Part shown: positions 48,904-60,327 of the stretch, piece after piece
How the letters are laid out: each line of letters opens with the position of its first letter
Numbering within the stretch: the first letter of the stretch is position 1
Assembly (NCBI RefSeq): GCF_001183985.1
Contig: NZ_LFZW01000001.1
Coordinates: 4,865,621-4,929,620 of the forward strand
From: Peribacillus loiseleuriae
Lineage (GTDB): Bacteria > Bacillota > Bacilli > Bacillales > DSM-1321
DNA: 64,000 bases
Direction: 5' to 3'
Notes under the pieces: model-generated
What the model was told of the DNA's origin: nothing
Seen by the model: the letters and a program-made list of their open reading frames with translations, nothing else
Database searches by the model: none
Position numbers and translations under genes: made by a program

Positions 48904-50190
48904 TCAACTTTTAAATTGTTCGATTTCTTCCACAGTCATTTCTTCGCGCCAAATCGTTGCCCCAAGTCCTGACAGTTTTTCAACAAGGTGGCTATAGCCT
49001 CGGTCTATATGTTCAAGACCTGTTATTTCTGTGATACCTTCAGCCATAAGCCCCGCAATAACAAGAGCCGCTCCAGCACGCAAATCACTTGCCTTCACTT
49101 TCGCACCTTGGAGTTGAATAGGCCCATTGATAATGGCCGCACGCCCCTCAACTTTAATAGCTGCATTCATTCTACGGAGCTCATCAATATGCTTGAAGCG
49201 CGCTCCGTAAATTGTGTCTGTAACCATGCTTGAGCCAGTTGTTTTCGTTAATAAGGATGTAAAAGGCTGTTGAAGGTCTGTTGGGAATCCAGGATAGACG
49301 AGTGTTTTAATATCAACAGACTTCAATGGAGATGATCCAGGAGACACGAAGATTTGATCATCTCCTGTTTCTATATTCACGCCCATCTCCCGTAATTTAG
49401 CAATCAAAGATTCTACATGCTGTGCAATGACATTATCAATTATAATGCCTTTTCCAACCGCTGCAGCCATAATCATAAATGTACCTGCTTCGATTCGGTC
49501 AGGAATAATGGTATGTCTGCACCCGTTTAATTTTTCGACACCATCAATTCGGATAACATCTGTACCTGCCCCTTTAATTCTCGCGCCCATATTTGTCAAT
49601 AATGTCGCCACATCTATGATTTCTGGTTCTTTAGCGGCATTTTCAATGACTGTGCGGCCTTTCGCGAGTACTGCCGCAAGCATAATATTAATAGTTGCCC
49701 CCACACTCACAACATCTAGGTAAATTTTCGCACCTCGAAGTTCATCCGCTCTTAAATAAATCGCGCCTTGTTCATTCGTAACCTGGGCTCCGAGAGCTTC
49801 AAATCCCTTAATATGCTGGTCAATTGGGCGAGGACCTAGATGGCACCCTCCTGGCAAACCAATAACAGCTTTCTTGAATTTACCAAGCATGGCTCCCATC
49901 AAATAATAAGAAGCACGTAATTTCTTCACTCTTCCATTTGGCAAAGGCATGGAAATCATTTTGGATGGATCTACATTCATCTCTCCATCGCGAAAATCAA
50001 TTTCTCCTCCTATTTCCTCAAGTAGCGCTTTCAACATTTGTACATCCGATATATCTGGTAACCCTTCAATTGTAACGGTAGAATCTGCTAATATTGTTGC
50101 AGGAATGAGGGCTACGGCACTATTCTTAGCTCCACTTACTCGAATGCTCCCCTGTAACGGGTACCCCCCTGCAATCTTAAGTTTTTCCAT
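48904..50190 (-). CDS. murZ: UDP-N-acetylglucosamine 1-carboxyvinyltransferase, second paralogue (MurZ/MurAB)
   Basis: 428 aa from ATG 50190, six bases after AAGGGAG. The catalytic Cys is in [19 protein letters not shown], with N-terminal [16 protein letters not shown]. It is the second MurA of the window; its place between fbaA and glpX identifies it as murZ (murAB), which in B. subtilis is the accessory enzyme. Same reaction as MurAA. In B. subtilis a transaldolase gene lies between fbaA and murZ; here that space is non-coding. Confidence 0.95.
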   Translation of the reverse strand: MEKLKIAGGYPLQGSIRVSGAKNSAVALIPATILADSTVTIEGLPDISDVQMLKALLEEIGGEIDFRDGEMNVDPSKMISMPLPNGRVKKLRASYYLMGAMLGKFKKAVIGLPGGCHLGPRPIDQHIKGFEALGAQVTNEQGAIYLRADELRGAKIYLDVVSVGATINIMLAAVLAKGRTVIENAAKEPEIIDVATLLTNMGARIKGAGTDVIRIDGVEKLNGCRHTIIPDRIEAGTFMIMAAAVGKGIIIDNVIAQHVESLIAKLREMGVNIETGDDQIFVSPGSSPLKSVDIKTLVYPGFPTDLQQPFTSLLTKTTGSSMVTDTIYGARFKHIDELRRMNAAIKVEGRAAIINGPIQLQGAKVKASDLRAGAALVIAGLMAEGITEITGLEHIDRGYSHLVEKLSGLGATIWREEMTVEEIEQFKS

Positions 50191-50634
50191 AATTAACTCC
50201 CTTCTAAACACTGGTGAAGATCTCACCCAAAGGAACGATGGGTTATTTTACCATTATAAACATATATTTTTCACTTTACTAGTTTGCACAAAAATTCAAA
50301 AGTCATGTACAAAATTTTATAATTTTTTATGGGAATAGATTTAGGCGAGAATCAAAAAACATCCCATTACCAGCAAACGTTTACAGATTTATTTTTCATT
50401 CCAATATTTTGACTCAGATCAACTCTTTATAAAAGCACGGTTCCTAGCTCATCGATATTTTTCGTTCCTGAAATAACCCTCCTAAAGCGTAATTTCATTG
50501 TTCCCTCTAGTTTATATGATAGTGAAAAAAATTCCAACTGTTTAGAAGAAGCTATCTAAAAAGTCCTTTTAAAATCTAGAGGCAAATGGCATTAGAAACT
50601 AGCTCATACTATTTTTACCCTTATAGATGTTATT
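50191..50634. other. fbaA-murZ intergenic region without a transaldolase gene
   Basis: The whole gap 50191-50716 lacks any credible reading frame. Part of it (around 50545-50570, GAAGCTATCTAAAAAGTCC) resembles the start of the segment at 45430. The fbaA terminator occupies the rest. Confidence 0.5.
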
Positions 50635-50697
50635 CAAAAATAAAATAAGGGTTTCTCTTCCATTTCACATAGTATGTAAAATAGAAGAGAAACCCTT
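50635..50697 (-). terminator. Terminator of fbaA
   Basis: AAGGGTTTCTCTTC (50647-50660) pairs perfectly with GAAGAGAAACCCTT (50684-50697), with further pairing toward the loop. ATTTTATTTTTG follows on the minus strand. Confidence 0.93.
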
Positions 50698-50716
50698 GTT
50701 TACTTCAAAATAAAGC

Positions 50717-51574
50717 TTATGCTTGTCCAGCAGAACCGAATTCGCGGATTTTGCCAATAACAACTTCTTTAATTGCTTCACGTCCAGGTACGATGTACTT
50801 ACGTGGATCATATGCTTTTGCATCGTTGTTCAATACTTCACGAACAGCTTTTGTGAAAGCTAGTTGGTTCTCCGTATTTACATTGATTTTAGAAGTTCCT
50901 AAAGAAATCGCTTGTTGGATATCTTTTGTTGGAATTCCAGTTCCACCATGAAGAACTAACGGAATTTGTGTTAAGTCACGAACTTCTCCCATTTCTTTGA
51001 ATCCTAGGTTTGGTTCACCTGAGTATTCTCCATGTACAGAACCTAAAGCTGGAGCAAAGCAGTCAACACCTGTTTGTTTAACTAGATCTTCACATTCTTT
51101 AGGGTCAGCATAAATGACACCATCTGCAATCACGTCATCCTCTTGTCCGCCAACTGTTCCTACTTCCGCTTCAACAGAAACGTTTTTAGAATGAGCATAT
51201 TCAACAACTTTCTTCGTTGTTTCAATATTTTCTTCGATTGGGTGATGTGAAGCGTCAATCATTACAGATGTAAAGCCAGCATCAATTGCTTCTTTACATT
51301 TATCGAAACTTGAACCATGATCTAAATGGATTGCAACTGGAACTGTAATCTTCATATCTTCCAATAGACCTTGAACCATCATAACAACTGTTTTAAATCC
51401 GCCCATATGACGAGCTGCACCTTCTGATACGCCAAGAATTACAGGTGATTTTTCTTGTTCAGCAGCACCTAAAATAGCTTGAGTCCATTCTAAGTTATTA
51501 ATGTTAAACTGCCCTACTGCATATTTACCTTCAAGAGCTTTGTTAAGCATTTCTTTCATCGATACTAAAGGCAT
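50717..51574 (-). CDS. fbaA: Fructose-bisphosphate aldolase class II
   Basis: 285 aa from ATG 51574 after GGAGGAAATGATT. Zinc and substrate motifs are [51 protein letters not shown] and [31 protein letters not shown]. It cleaves FBP to DHAP and GAP in glycolysis and works with glpX, nearby, in gluconeogenesis. Length matches B. subtilis FbaA. Confidence 0.97.
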   Translation of the reverse strand: MPLVSMKEMLNKALEGKYAVGQFNINNLEWTQAILGAAEQEKSPVILGVSEGAARHMGGFKTVVMMVQGLLEDMKITVPVAIHLDHGSSFDKCKEAIDAGFTSVMIDASHHPIEENIETTKKVVEYAHSKNVSVEAEVGTVGGQEDDVIADGVIYADPKECEDLVKQTGVDCFAPALGSVHGEYSGEPNLGFKEMGEVRDLTQIPLVLHGGTGIPTKDIQQAISLGTSKINVNTENQLAFTKAVREVLNNDAKAYDPRKYIVPGREAIKEVVIGKIREFGSAGQA

Positions 51575-52007
51575 AATCATTTCCTCCTACAGTAAATGTT
51601 CTTCTATTTACAAATACAGTTTAGAGATTTCCACAAACCCTTTAACCTATTCAAGATTGTGAATGTCTCCTAATCCCTCTAAGCATATCAAGACAAACAA
51701 AAAACAGCAACAGATTCCGAATTTGGGGGAATATTCAGTTTTATCACAAAAAAAATAAAACGATTTCAAAATAAATCGCAATCATCTTAAATAAAGGAAG
51801 AAAAAGATTTACTCGACATCCAAAAAAACATATGATAAGTCGCTACTATACTTATAGTTTTCATACAAATTCTAGTTGAACTTGCCATTTAAATCGCTTC
51901 GTTATTAAGATGCTCCGTCCTTTTTCCTTCCAAAAGGCAGGAGCATTTTTGTGAAAAATTGGTAGAGTTCCACGTGGTTTTTTAACCATTTATCAAATTA
52001 TAGACGA
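51575..52007. other. spo0F-fbaA intergenic region
   Basis: 433 AT-rich bases. It contains a hairpin ATGCTCC (51910-51916) with GGAGCAT (51940-51946), T-tract on the plus side and weak on the minus, probably the spo0F terminator. The fbaA promoter zone is unassigned. Confidence 0.5.
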
Positions 52008-52379
52008 TTAGTTGGATTGGACGGATATATGTTCACGTACCGCTTTACGAATGTCGTCTATATCAAATGGCTTGGCAAAATGAGTAATTGCACCTAAGTT
52101 CTTTGCCTCTTGAATCATATCAAGTTCCCCATAAGCGGTCATAATGATGACACGGATGTCAGCATCTAGCTGCTTCATACGCTTAAGTATTTCAATTCCA
52201 TCCATCCCAGGTATTTTCATATCCAAAAGAACCAAATCTGGTGAATGATTCGTAACGATATCAAGTGCTTGCACACCATTTGCGGCTTGAAATGTATCAT
52301 ATCCTTCCTTATGTAACACTTCATTTAATAAAATCCTGATACCGAATTGATCATCGACAATAAGAACCTTCCCTGCCAT
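52008..52379 (-). CDS. spo0F: Sporulation phosphorelay response regulator Spo0F
   Basis: 123 aa single-domain receiver. The acidic pocket is IVDDQFGIR, phosphorylated Asp54 is in [18 protein letters not shown], Thr82 is in VIIMTAYGE, and Lys104 is in [13 protein letters not shown]. It passes phosphate from sporulation kinases to Spo0B. No output domain is present, as expected. ATG 52379 follows GTGAGAG. The gene is divergent from ywjG with a 440-base intergenic region. Confidence 0.97.
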   Translation of the reverse strand: MAGKVLIVDDQFGIRILLNEVLHKEGYDTFQAANGVQALDIVTNHSPDLVLLDMKIPGMDGIEILKRMKQLDADIRVIIMTAYGELDMIQEAKNLGAITHFAKPFDIDDIRKAVREHISVQSN

Positions 52380-52819
52380 ACTCTCACATCTTTCTGAATA
52401 AAATTTTTATATCTATTTGACTAACCATCAGTACGGTATTACAAAAGCGCATCATTTAAAATCGCCTTTGACTGAAGAACCCCAATGATAGAAGTTTCCT
52501 TTTATCTGTTACTGCCGTTTCGAATACTTATCTGTTTTAGTGTTTATATGCTCTAGCTTTTTACTATTCAAAGTATTACTTTAAAGTCAGTTGATGCTAA
52601 ATATGGTGCTTACTTTACAATTGTAAACCATTCAATCAAATTAACATACTATATTTTTAAAAATATGGTAAATTCAAAAAAGCCCTTAAAATATTTGATA
52701 CTGCTTTCATCAATGAGAAGACATAATTAACATAATGACTCCCTTTCAAATCAAAATACTTTCCCTTATAATGAAATGCATTCAGTTTGTGAATATAGTG
52801 ATTGAAGGGGGTTATATCC
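52380..52819. other. spo0F-ywjG divergent intergenic region
   Basis: 440 bases with promoters for both genes presumably present. R3 copy 3 lies at 52420-52507. SigmaH and Spo0A sites would be expected for spo0F, but I could not point to convincing matches. Confidence 0.5.
52420..52507. repeat. Dispersed repeat R3, copy 3 (degenerate)
   Basis: ACTAACCATCAGT at the left and AATGATAGAAGTTTCCTTTTATC at the right match the R3 end structure; the inner stem is degraded. Confidence 0.55.
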
Positions 52820-53347
52820 ATGTTAAAAATGTTCTCCACCCAGTTAACTGGATTATATAAAAAGATGGTTGATGAAGAAAGCTTCAATTTTGAAGATGGT
52901 GCAAGACTTCTTGCTCAGGCAGCTATTAGTAATGGCGCGATTTATCTCAAAGGTTTCGGAGAGATGGGAGGCATTCTTTCAGAGGCTTTTTACGGCGCTG
53001 AGCCTTTCCCAGGCGCTAAACCTTTTGATGAAAGTGGTTCGTTAAATGTGGCCGATCGCGTTATCTTGTTTACGAGATACTCCACCGATGAATCAGCCAT
53101 AACACTTGCCAGAAACCTGCGAGACCAACAGATTCCTTTTGTAACAATCGCCACTTCATTAGATGCTGATGGAGAATCCATCGAGCACTATTCTGATGTA
53201 CACATTAATTTACGTTTGCAAAGAGGGTTAATCCCAGATGAATCAGGAAACCGTGTCGGTTTTCCACATTTAATGATTGCTTTGTTTGCCTACTATGGAA
53301 TCAAATCTACACTTGAAGAAATAATTTTGGAGTATGAAGAAGAATAA
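52820..53347 (+). CDS. ywjG: YwjG-like protein (DUF2529)
   Basis: 175 aa from ATG 52820, eight bases after GGGGG. The family pattern MLKMFSTQLTGLYKKMVDEESFNFEDGARLLAQAAISNGAIYLKGFGEM, then DRVILFTRYSTDESAITLARNLRDQQIPFVTIAT, looks like a Rossmann-type SIS-like fold. No function is known to me. In B. subtilis ywjG lies between pyrG and spo0F, as here. It is convergent with pyrG and shares repeat R2 copy 5 as a terminator. Confidence 0.9.
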   Translation: MLKMFSTQLTGLYKKMVDEESFNFEDGARLLAQAAISNGAIYLKGFGEMGGILSEAFYGAEPFPGAKPFDESGSLNVADRVILFTRYSTDESAITLARNLRDQQIPFVTIATSLDADGESIEHYSDVHINLRLQRGLIPDESGNRVGFPHLMIALFAYYGIKSTLEEIILEYEEE

Positions 53348-53435
53348 GGAATGGAATGTCGCTAACTTAAACAGCGTTACCAAAGATAATGTCAGCTAAG
53401 CTAGGTTGTGACCAAGTTGGTTTCTTAATTAAATA

Positions 53436-53552
53436 AGAAAGAGGCTGTCCCAAAGGGTGACCCCACACTCGATACACCGTTTATTGTGTCATATAAACGC
53501 TATATAGTAGATATGGGATCTTGGCCCTTCGTTATGAGACAGCCTCTTTTTG
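53436..53552. repeat. Dispersed palindromic repeat R2, copy 5; bidirectional terminator
   Basis: GAGGCTGTC (53441-53449) and GACAGCCTC (53538-53546) are the outer arms, with the R2 interior (TATAAACGCTATATAGTAGAT). Ts follow on both strands (CTTTTTG plus, TTTCTTA minus), so it separates convergent ywjG and pyrG. Confidence 0.9.
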
Positions 53553-53563
53553 TGCATGATTTA

Positions 53564-55219
<1,656 letters not shown>

Positions 55220-55276
55220 CTAAAGCTCACTCTTTTAGATTTCCCTTTAATTGCAGGACCATTTATATGAATCCAT

Positions 55277-55333
55277 GAAAAAAATAAAAAAATGATGTTT
55301 ATTTGAATGATCCATTCAGCAATCCATCATTTT
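55277..55333 (-). terminator. Second hairpin with long T-tract in the pyrG leader
   Basis: AAAATGATG/CATCATTTT (55333-55325 with 55297-55289) encloses CTGAATG...CATTCA. TTTATTTTTTTC follows on the minus strand. About 200 bases downstream of the transcription start. Confidence 0.6.
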
Positions 55334-55454
55334 ACGCAGCTTTGTTTTCAACAAATCGAAAGTTTATGTTTTTTAAAACTTTCCATTGTGTCTAACGCAA
55401 GCAGCTTCCCCCTCTAGGATTTGAGGTTTTAAAAGATGCTTCCGCTTTTCTAAT

Positions 55455-55492
55455 AAAAAACAAAACGCTCCGCTTACAGATGTAAGGGAGCG
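55455..55492 (-). terminator. pyrG attenuator terminator
   Basis: CGCTCCCTTACA (55492-55481) with TGTAAGCGGAGCG (55478-55466) and TTTTGTTTTTT. The 5' arm is C/U-rich (CTCCCTT), the feature that pairs with reiterated Gs in the B. subtilis pyrG mechanism. Confidence 0.85.
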
Positions 55493-55534
55493 ATATATTT
55501 ATCATCCTGTCCTTTTTTAAGGAGCCCAAAAATG

Positions 55535-55563
55535 ATTCTACAAATTCCGCTAGAAAAAGTCAA
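55535..55563 (-). promoter_or_regulatory. SigmaA promoter of pyrG with GGGC start
   Basis: TTGACT (55563-55558), a 17-base spacer, TAGAAT (55540-55535), seven bases, then GGGCTCC with +1 predicted at 55527. GGGC at +1 to +4 is the initiation sequence required for CTP-sensitive reiterative transcription in B. subtilis. Eight bases downstream of the rpoE stop codon. Confidence 0.85.
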
Positions 55564-55571
55564 GGAAATCT

Positions 55572-56123
55572 CTATTCTTTTTCTACTTCTTCGTCAAGGT
55601 CTTCTTCCTCTTCTAATTCAAGTTCGTCCTCGTCTATTAATGCTTCTTTAAGGTCATCTTCATCATCGTCTTCGACTAAGTCATCGTCAATATCCTCGTC
55701 AAGCGGATCATCAAGAAGATCATCTTCGTCCTCATCAAGATCTTCTACATCATCTTCAAAATCCAAATCGTCCTCATCCAACTCTTCAAAATCGTCCTCG
55801 ATGATTGAAGATTTTTTGGCCTTTTTCTTTTTCGGCTTAACAACATGGACAACTTCATCTTCGATTTGATCAACCGGATACCATGTTTTTAAACCCCAGC
55901 GATTTTCACCTAAACAAGTAAAGCGTCCATTGACATTTAAATCAGTATACAATTGTGGGATTCTACTTTTAATTTGTTCTTTCGATAAGCCGTGCAAAGC
56001 AGCCAATTCTTTTACTAAATCATCAAATAACAGAGGTGCATTTTTTTCTACAAGTAATTCATATGCCATTTCAAGCAATGACATTTCTAATATTTCTTCT
56101 TTTGAATATGATTTCAAACTCAA
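55572..56123 (-). CDS. rpoE: RNA polymerase delta subunit
   Basis: About 183 aa. The globular HARE-HTH-like N-terminal domain (LSLKSYSKEEILEMSLLEMAYELLVEKNAPLLFDDLVKEL...FYTDLN-like IPQLYTDLNVNGRFTCLGENRWGLKTWYP) precedes a Lys patch (KPKKKKAKK) and a nearly all-acidic C-terminal half (Asp/Glu run to residue 183). I prefer the TTG at 56123, ten bases after AAAGGA, aligned with the family start; the frame could begin at GTG 56132. A -10-like TATAAT lies at 56250-56245. Delta recycles RNA polymerase. Confidence 0.94.
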   Translation of the reverse strand: MSLKSYSKEEILEMSLLEMAYELLVEKNAPLLFDDLVKELAALHGLSKEQIKSRIPQLYTDLNVNGRFTCLGENRWGLKTWYPVDQIEDEVVHVVKPKKKKAKKSSIIEDDFEELDEDDLDFEDDVEDLDEDEDDLLDDPLDEDIDDDLVEDDDEDDLKEALIDEDELELEEEEDLDEEVEKE

Positions 56124-56373
56124 GTTCGGCACTTCCTTTCTCTATGTCAAACACTCCATAAGTGTTCTTTCAAACAAAACAAACAAAAGACATCCATACA
56201 TCATTCTGTATCGCCCATTGCTATTCCTGCTAAACATACTATCCATTATAAACAATATTAGAAGGTTTATGCTAGTTAATCTTAGATTCTATGTTTATGA
56301 CAGATAGTTTGAAAAAACAAGAGATCTTTATAACAAGGAACCCCCTACCTTTTTAACGATAAATCATTACCTC

Positions 56374-56573
56374 TTTTGTATAAAGGACATGGGGTCGGGG
56401 CTTCGCGACTTATTAATATAGCCAATCTACTTAGCAGATATCCTTATATAATCGAGAAAGTCTCCGAAGTTCTGGCTCGCACCGCTACCATTGTAATTAG
56501 GCGAATGTAGCATGCTTAATGATAGATCCTTCATAGTAGCTGGTGGCGTTTTAACGCCATTCAGGTTTTGTAT
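56374..56573 (+). repeat. Dispersed repeat R1, copy A (200 bp)
   Basis: Starts TTTTGTATAAAGGACATGGGG and ends GGCGTTTTAACGCCATTCAGG...TTTTGTAT. It aligns end-to-end with the minus-strand copy B at 13657-13857. It fills most of the gap between icmF and rpoE (56124-56614). Confidence 0.85.
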
Positions 56574-56614
56574 GTTCCCCTTAAAAATAGTGGAAGTTTC
56601 CCTTGCACTTTTAT

Positions 56615-59600
56615 TTACATATTTCTTCTATATTGGCCACCCACCTCATACAAGGCATGAGTGATTTGTCCAAGACTTGCATATTTCACACATTCCATCA
56701 GCTCGGAAAAAATGTTTTCTCCATTCATTGCTGATTTTTTCAATCGTTGTATCGACTCTTCATATTGATCAATATTACGTTTTTGGAAGACACGAAGGTT
56801 CTCAATTTGTCCTTCCTTCTCTTCTTTAGTAGCCCGTGCTAGTTCCATTGTATCAAGTTCTTCTGCGCTTTGTGGATTAGGATTCAAGTACGTATTCACC
56901 CCAATGATCGGCAGTTCCCCTGAATGCTTCTTCATTTCATAATGCATCGATTCATCTTGAATTTTTCCGCGTTGGTATTGAGTTTCCATGGCACCGAGAA
57001 CCCCGCCGCGGTCATCTATCCGGTCGAATTCCAAAAGAACAGCCTCTTCAACTAAATCAGTAAGCTCTTCAATCATATACGAACCTTGTAGGGGATTTTC
57101 ATTTTTTGAAAGCCCGAGTTCCTTCGTAATAATCATTTGAATCGCCATAGCTCGGCGGACCGATTCCTCGGTAGGTGTCGTAATCGCTTCATCATAAGCA
57201 TTTGTGTGCAAAGAATTGCAATTATCCTGGAGCGCCATTAGTGCTTGTAAGGTCGTACGAATATCATTAAAATCAATTTCCTGTGCATGTAGGGAGCGTC
57301 CGGAGGTTTGGACATGGTATTTTAATTTCTGACTGCGTTCATTCGCTTCATACTTATCACGCATAACCATCGCCCAAATTCTTCTCGCTACCCTACCGAT
57401 TACCGTATATTCCGGATCCAAGCCATTTGAGAAGAAAAATGATAAATTCGGGGCGAAATCATCGATTTTCATACCTCTGCTTAAATAATATTCTACATAC
57501 GTAAAGCCATTTGCTAGTGTAAAGGCTAATTGTGAAATGGGATTAGCGCCCGCTTCTGCAATATGGTAACCAGAAATGGAGACGGAATAATAATTTCTTA
57601 CTTTTTGATTAATAAAGTATTCCTGAATATCTCCCATCATTCTTAAGGCAAACTCCGTAGAGAAAATGCATGTGTTTTGGCCTTGATCTTCTTTTAGAAT
57701 GTCAGCTTGAACTGTTCCACGTACCGTTTGGAGCGTATACGCTTTGACTTGTTCCACCTCTTCTTGCATTAATTTTCTTTTTAGTTCTTGTTCTTTCAAG
57801 GTGACTTGTTGTTCAATGGCCGTGTTTAAATACATGGCTAAAATAATTGGAGCTGGACCATTGATGGTCATCGATACCGACGTGGACGGGTGGCATAAAT
57901 TAAAGCCTTGATAAAGCTTTTTCATATCATCTAACGTACAAATGCTGACTCCACTCTCCCCTACTTTCCCATATATATCTGGGCGGTGATCAGGGTCTTC
58001 ACCATATAAAGTTACGGAATCAAAGGCAGTGCTAAGCCTCTTGGCGGCATCATCTTTAGATAGATAGTGAAAGCGGCGGTTCGTTCGATCTGGCGACCCT
58101 TCTCCGGCAAATTGACGTTTCGGGTCTTCCCCCTGCCGTTTGAATGGGAAAACTCCTGCTGTATAAGGGAATTGGCCCGGTACATTTTCTAGGTAAACCC
58201 ATCTAAGAATTTCTCCATAGTCAACGAACTTTGGAAATGACACTTTCGGGATTGATAAGCCTGATAAACTTTTTGAGCGTAGTTCAGTAACGATTTCTTT
58301 ATCACGTATTTTTGTAGTTAGCTTTTCACCTGAATACTGTTCTTTAAAATTGTCCCATTCTGCCAGAATTTTTCTAGATTCTGCCGTTAATTTTTCTTCT
58401 GTTCTCATACGCAAGTCTTCAAGGGTTTTCCGAGTAGTTTGGTCTGTCTCTTGCTGGTTAACTGCATCAATGGCTCCTTCGAGCTGAAATAAGCGACGAG
58501 CTACTTTCACCTGTTCTTCCGTATGGCAATGGTAATTCCTTACTGTATCTGTGATTTCACGTAAATAATAACGGCGATTGTTTGGAATAATCATATTTTG
58601 CTTCTTCACGTCAGCCTGTTTTGAAAAAGTAGTAGACCATGAGGTTCCTGTTTTTTCATTTACTTTCTCTACTAATTCGGCAAAAAGGGCATTTGTCCCA
58701 ACGTCATTAAATTGAGAAGCAATGGTTCCATAAACAGGCATCTCTTCCGTGTCGCGGTCAAAAAGCAGCCGGCTTCGTTGATATTGCTTTTGCACCTGAC
58801 TTTTGGCATCCTCTGACCCTTTGCGTTCAAACTTATTGATAACAACTAAATCTGCGTAATCAATCATATCAATCTTTTCCAATTGAGACGGTGCTCCGAA
58901 TTCACTTGTCATTACATATAGAGAAACGTCACTGACTTCAGCGATTTCTGCATCACCTTGCCCAATTCCGCTCGTTTCCACGATGACTAGGCCAAAACCA
59001 GCCGCCTTGACTACCGAAATAGCATCACGGATGGCTAATGAAAGCTCTGTCTTCGAATGGCGTGTTGCGAGGCTTCTCATATACACGCGATTCGAGAATA
59101 TGGCATTCATCCGTATACGATCACCAAGTAAGGCACCGCCCGTTTTCTGCTTAGTTGGGTCTATGGACAGAACAGCTACTCTCTTTTCCGGTATTTCGTT
59201 AAGGAAACGACGTATTAATTCATCGGTTAAGGAGCTTTTCCCCGCTCCTCCTGTTCCTGTCATTCCAATAACCGGCGTCTGTTTATTAGATGTCTTAATT
59301 TGTTCAAGAAGGCGGTCTGCCGTTGCCGCTGCTTCATCATCCATTGCAATTCTGTTCTCAGCAAGTGTGATGTACTTTGCAATAGCAACTGGATTTCCTA
59401 TTAGTAATTTGTCAAATTGATCTGGCATAGAAGATTGAATGGTTGAAAAGTCACATTCTTTAAGTATTTTATTAATCATGCCTTGAAGCCCTTGGTTTCT
59501 CCCATCTTCAGGTGAAAAAATATGACAAATTCCATAATCATGAAGCTCTTTGATTTCTCGGGGAATAATGACTCCGCCTCCACCACCGTAAATTCGAATA

Positions 59601-59881
59601 TGTGGTGCACCCTTTTCCTTCAACAAATCATACATATATTTAAAATACTCTAAATGACCACCCTGATAGGATGTAACAGCAATTCCCTGAACATCCTCCT
59701 GTATCGCTGCATTGACTACTTCCTCAACCGAACGATTATGGCCAAGATGAATCACCTCAGCACCGCTTGATTGCATTATTCTTCTCATAATATTAATCGT
59801 TGCATCATGTCCATCAAACAAACTCGAAGCCGTCACAAAACGAATGGGATGTTTTGCTCTATAAACCTCAATTGTACCCAT
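56615..59881 (-). CDS. icmF: Fused isobutyryl-CoA mutase IcmF
   Basis: 1088 aa, three parts: an N-terminal B12-binding domain ([12 protein letters not shown], axial His25), a G-protein chaperone domain like MeaB (P-loop [10 protein letters not shown] near 209-218, then [18 protein letters not shown]) and a C-terminal mutase domain from about 545 ([18 protein letters not shown]). The Phe in GVFPFKR fits IcmF rather than methylmalonyl-CoA mutase. It interconverts isobutyryl- and butyryl-CoA, connecting valine breakdown with beta-oxidation enzymes encoded upstream in the same run of genes. GGGGGAAAGCAA precedes ATG 59881. Confidence 0.95.
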   Translation of the reverse strand: MGTIEVYRAKHPIRFVTASSLFDGHDATINIMRRIMQSSGAEVIHLGHNRSVEEVVNAAIQEDVQGIAVTSYQGGHLEYFKYMYDLLKEKGAPHIRIYGGGGGVIIPREIKELHDYGICHIFSPEDGRNQGLQGMINKILKECDFSTIQSSMPDQFDKLLIGNPVAIAKYITLAENRIAMDDEAAATADRLLEQIKTSNKQTPVIGMTGTGGAGKSSLTDELIRRFLNEIPEKRVAVLSIDPTKQKTGGALLGDRIRMNAIFSNRVYMRSLATRHSKTELSLAIRDAISVVKAAGFGLVIVETSGIGQGDAEIAEVSDVSLYVMTSEFGAPSQLEKIDMIDYADLVVINKFERKGSEDAKSQVQKQYQRSRLLFDRDTEEMPVYGTIASQFNDVGTNALFAELVEKVNEKTGTSWSTTFSKQADVKKQNMIIPNNRRYYLREITDTVRNYHCHTEEQVKVARRLFQLEGAIDAVNQQETDQTTRKTLEDLRMRTEEKLTAESRKILAEWDNFKEQYSGEKLTTKIRDKEIVTELRSKSLSGLSIPKVSFPKFVDYGEILRWVYLENVPGQFPYTAGVFPFKRQGEDPKRQFAGEGSPDRTNRRFHYLSKDDAAKRLSTAFDSVTLYGEDPDHRPDIYGKVGESGVSICTLDDMKKLYQGFNLCHPSTSVSMTINGPAPIILAMYLNTAIEQQVTLKEQELKRKLMQEEVEQVKAYTLQTVRGTVQADILKEDQGQNTCIFSTEFALRMMGDIQEYFINQKVRNYYSVSISGYHIAEAGANPISQLAFTLANGFTYVEYYLSRGMKIDDFAPNLSFFFSNGLDPEYTVIGRVARRIWAMVMRDKYEANERSQKLKYHVQTSGRSLHAQEIDFNDIRTTLQALMALQDNCNSLHTNAYDEAITTPTEESVRRAMAIQMIITKELGLSKNENPLQGSYMIEELTDLVEEAVLLEFDRIDDRGGVLGAMETQYQRGKIQDESMHYEMKKHSGELPIIGVNTYLNPNPQSAEELDTMELARATKEEKEGQIENLRVFQKRNIDQYEESIQRLKKSAMNGENIFSELMECVKYASLGQITHALYEVGGQYRRNM

Positions 59882-59924
59882 TTGCTTTCCCCCTCATCGC
59901 GAAATGTTTTTTTGTATGGGAATC

Positions 59925-60236
59925 TCATTTTTCTTTGTTAAGGCGAAGGCTTTCTTTATGAGTTGTGTATTCTAATTTTAATTTTGTTTCTCGATACAAA
60001 CGGAGTTGTTTGCGAAATGTTTTTGATTCTTTCATCAATTGGTACTGCTTTAATACATAAGAAAGAGCGGTGTTGTAGAGTTTTCGAGCCAATTCAAATC
60101 GTGTTTGCAGGATATGATGCTGCCAATCTAACACAGATAGTTTCAACTCTAAGATAAAAGCACTCCATTCCTCCCAACACCTAAAGGAGTGAGCCTCTTG
60201 GAGCGAACTTCTGTGAACCTCTCTTTTCTTCATCAT
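59925..60236 (-). CDS. Hypothetical protein, 103 aa, in the acyl-CoA operon
   Basis: Not recognised. Basic and strongly helical, Leu/Lys/Arg/Glu-rich, with WEEWSAFILELKLSVLDWQHHILQTRFELARKLYNTALSYVLKQYQLM and a C-terminal KQLRLYRETKLKLEYTTHKESLRLNKEK. No signal peptide, HTH or cofactor motif. GAGGTGAATG precedes ATG. It lies between acdA (91 bases) and icmF (43 bases) on the same strand, where many Bacillaceae carry a TetR-family regulator; none is present here. Coding is supported by the ribosome site and position. Confidence 0.65.
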   Translation of the reverse strand: MMKKREVHRSSLQEAHSFRCWEEWSAFILELKLSVLDWQHHILQTRFELARKLYNTALSYVLKQYQLMKESKTFRKQLRLYRETKLKLEYTTHKESLRLNKEK

Positions 60237-60327
60237 TCACCTCGTTAGAAAATCGTCAATGCTCCTTGGCTACAATAAATAATTTCAATAGCCTTTGTTC
60301 GAAGGTTGAACAACCTTTTTGCATATT

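Noticed and set aside
55572-56123. Acidic low-complexity C-terminal half of RpoE as a repeat expansion
   Set aside because: A long Asp/Glu tail is normal for the delta subunit.
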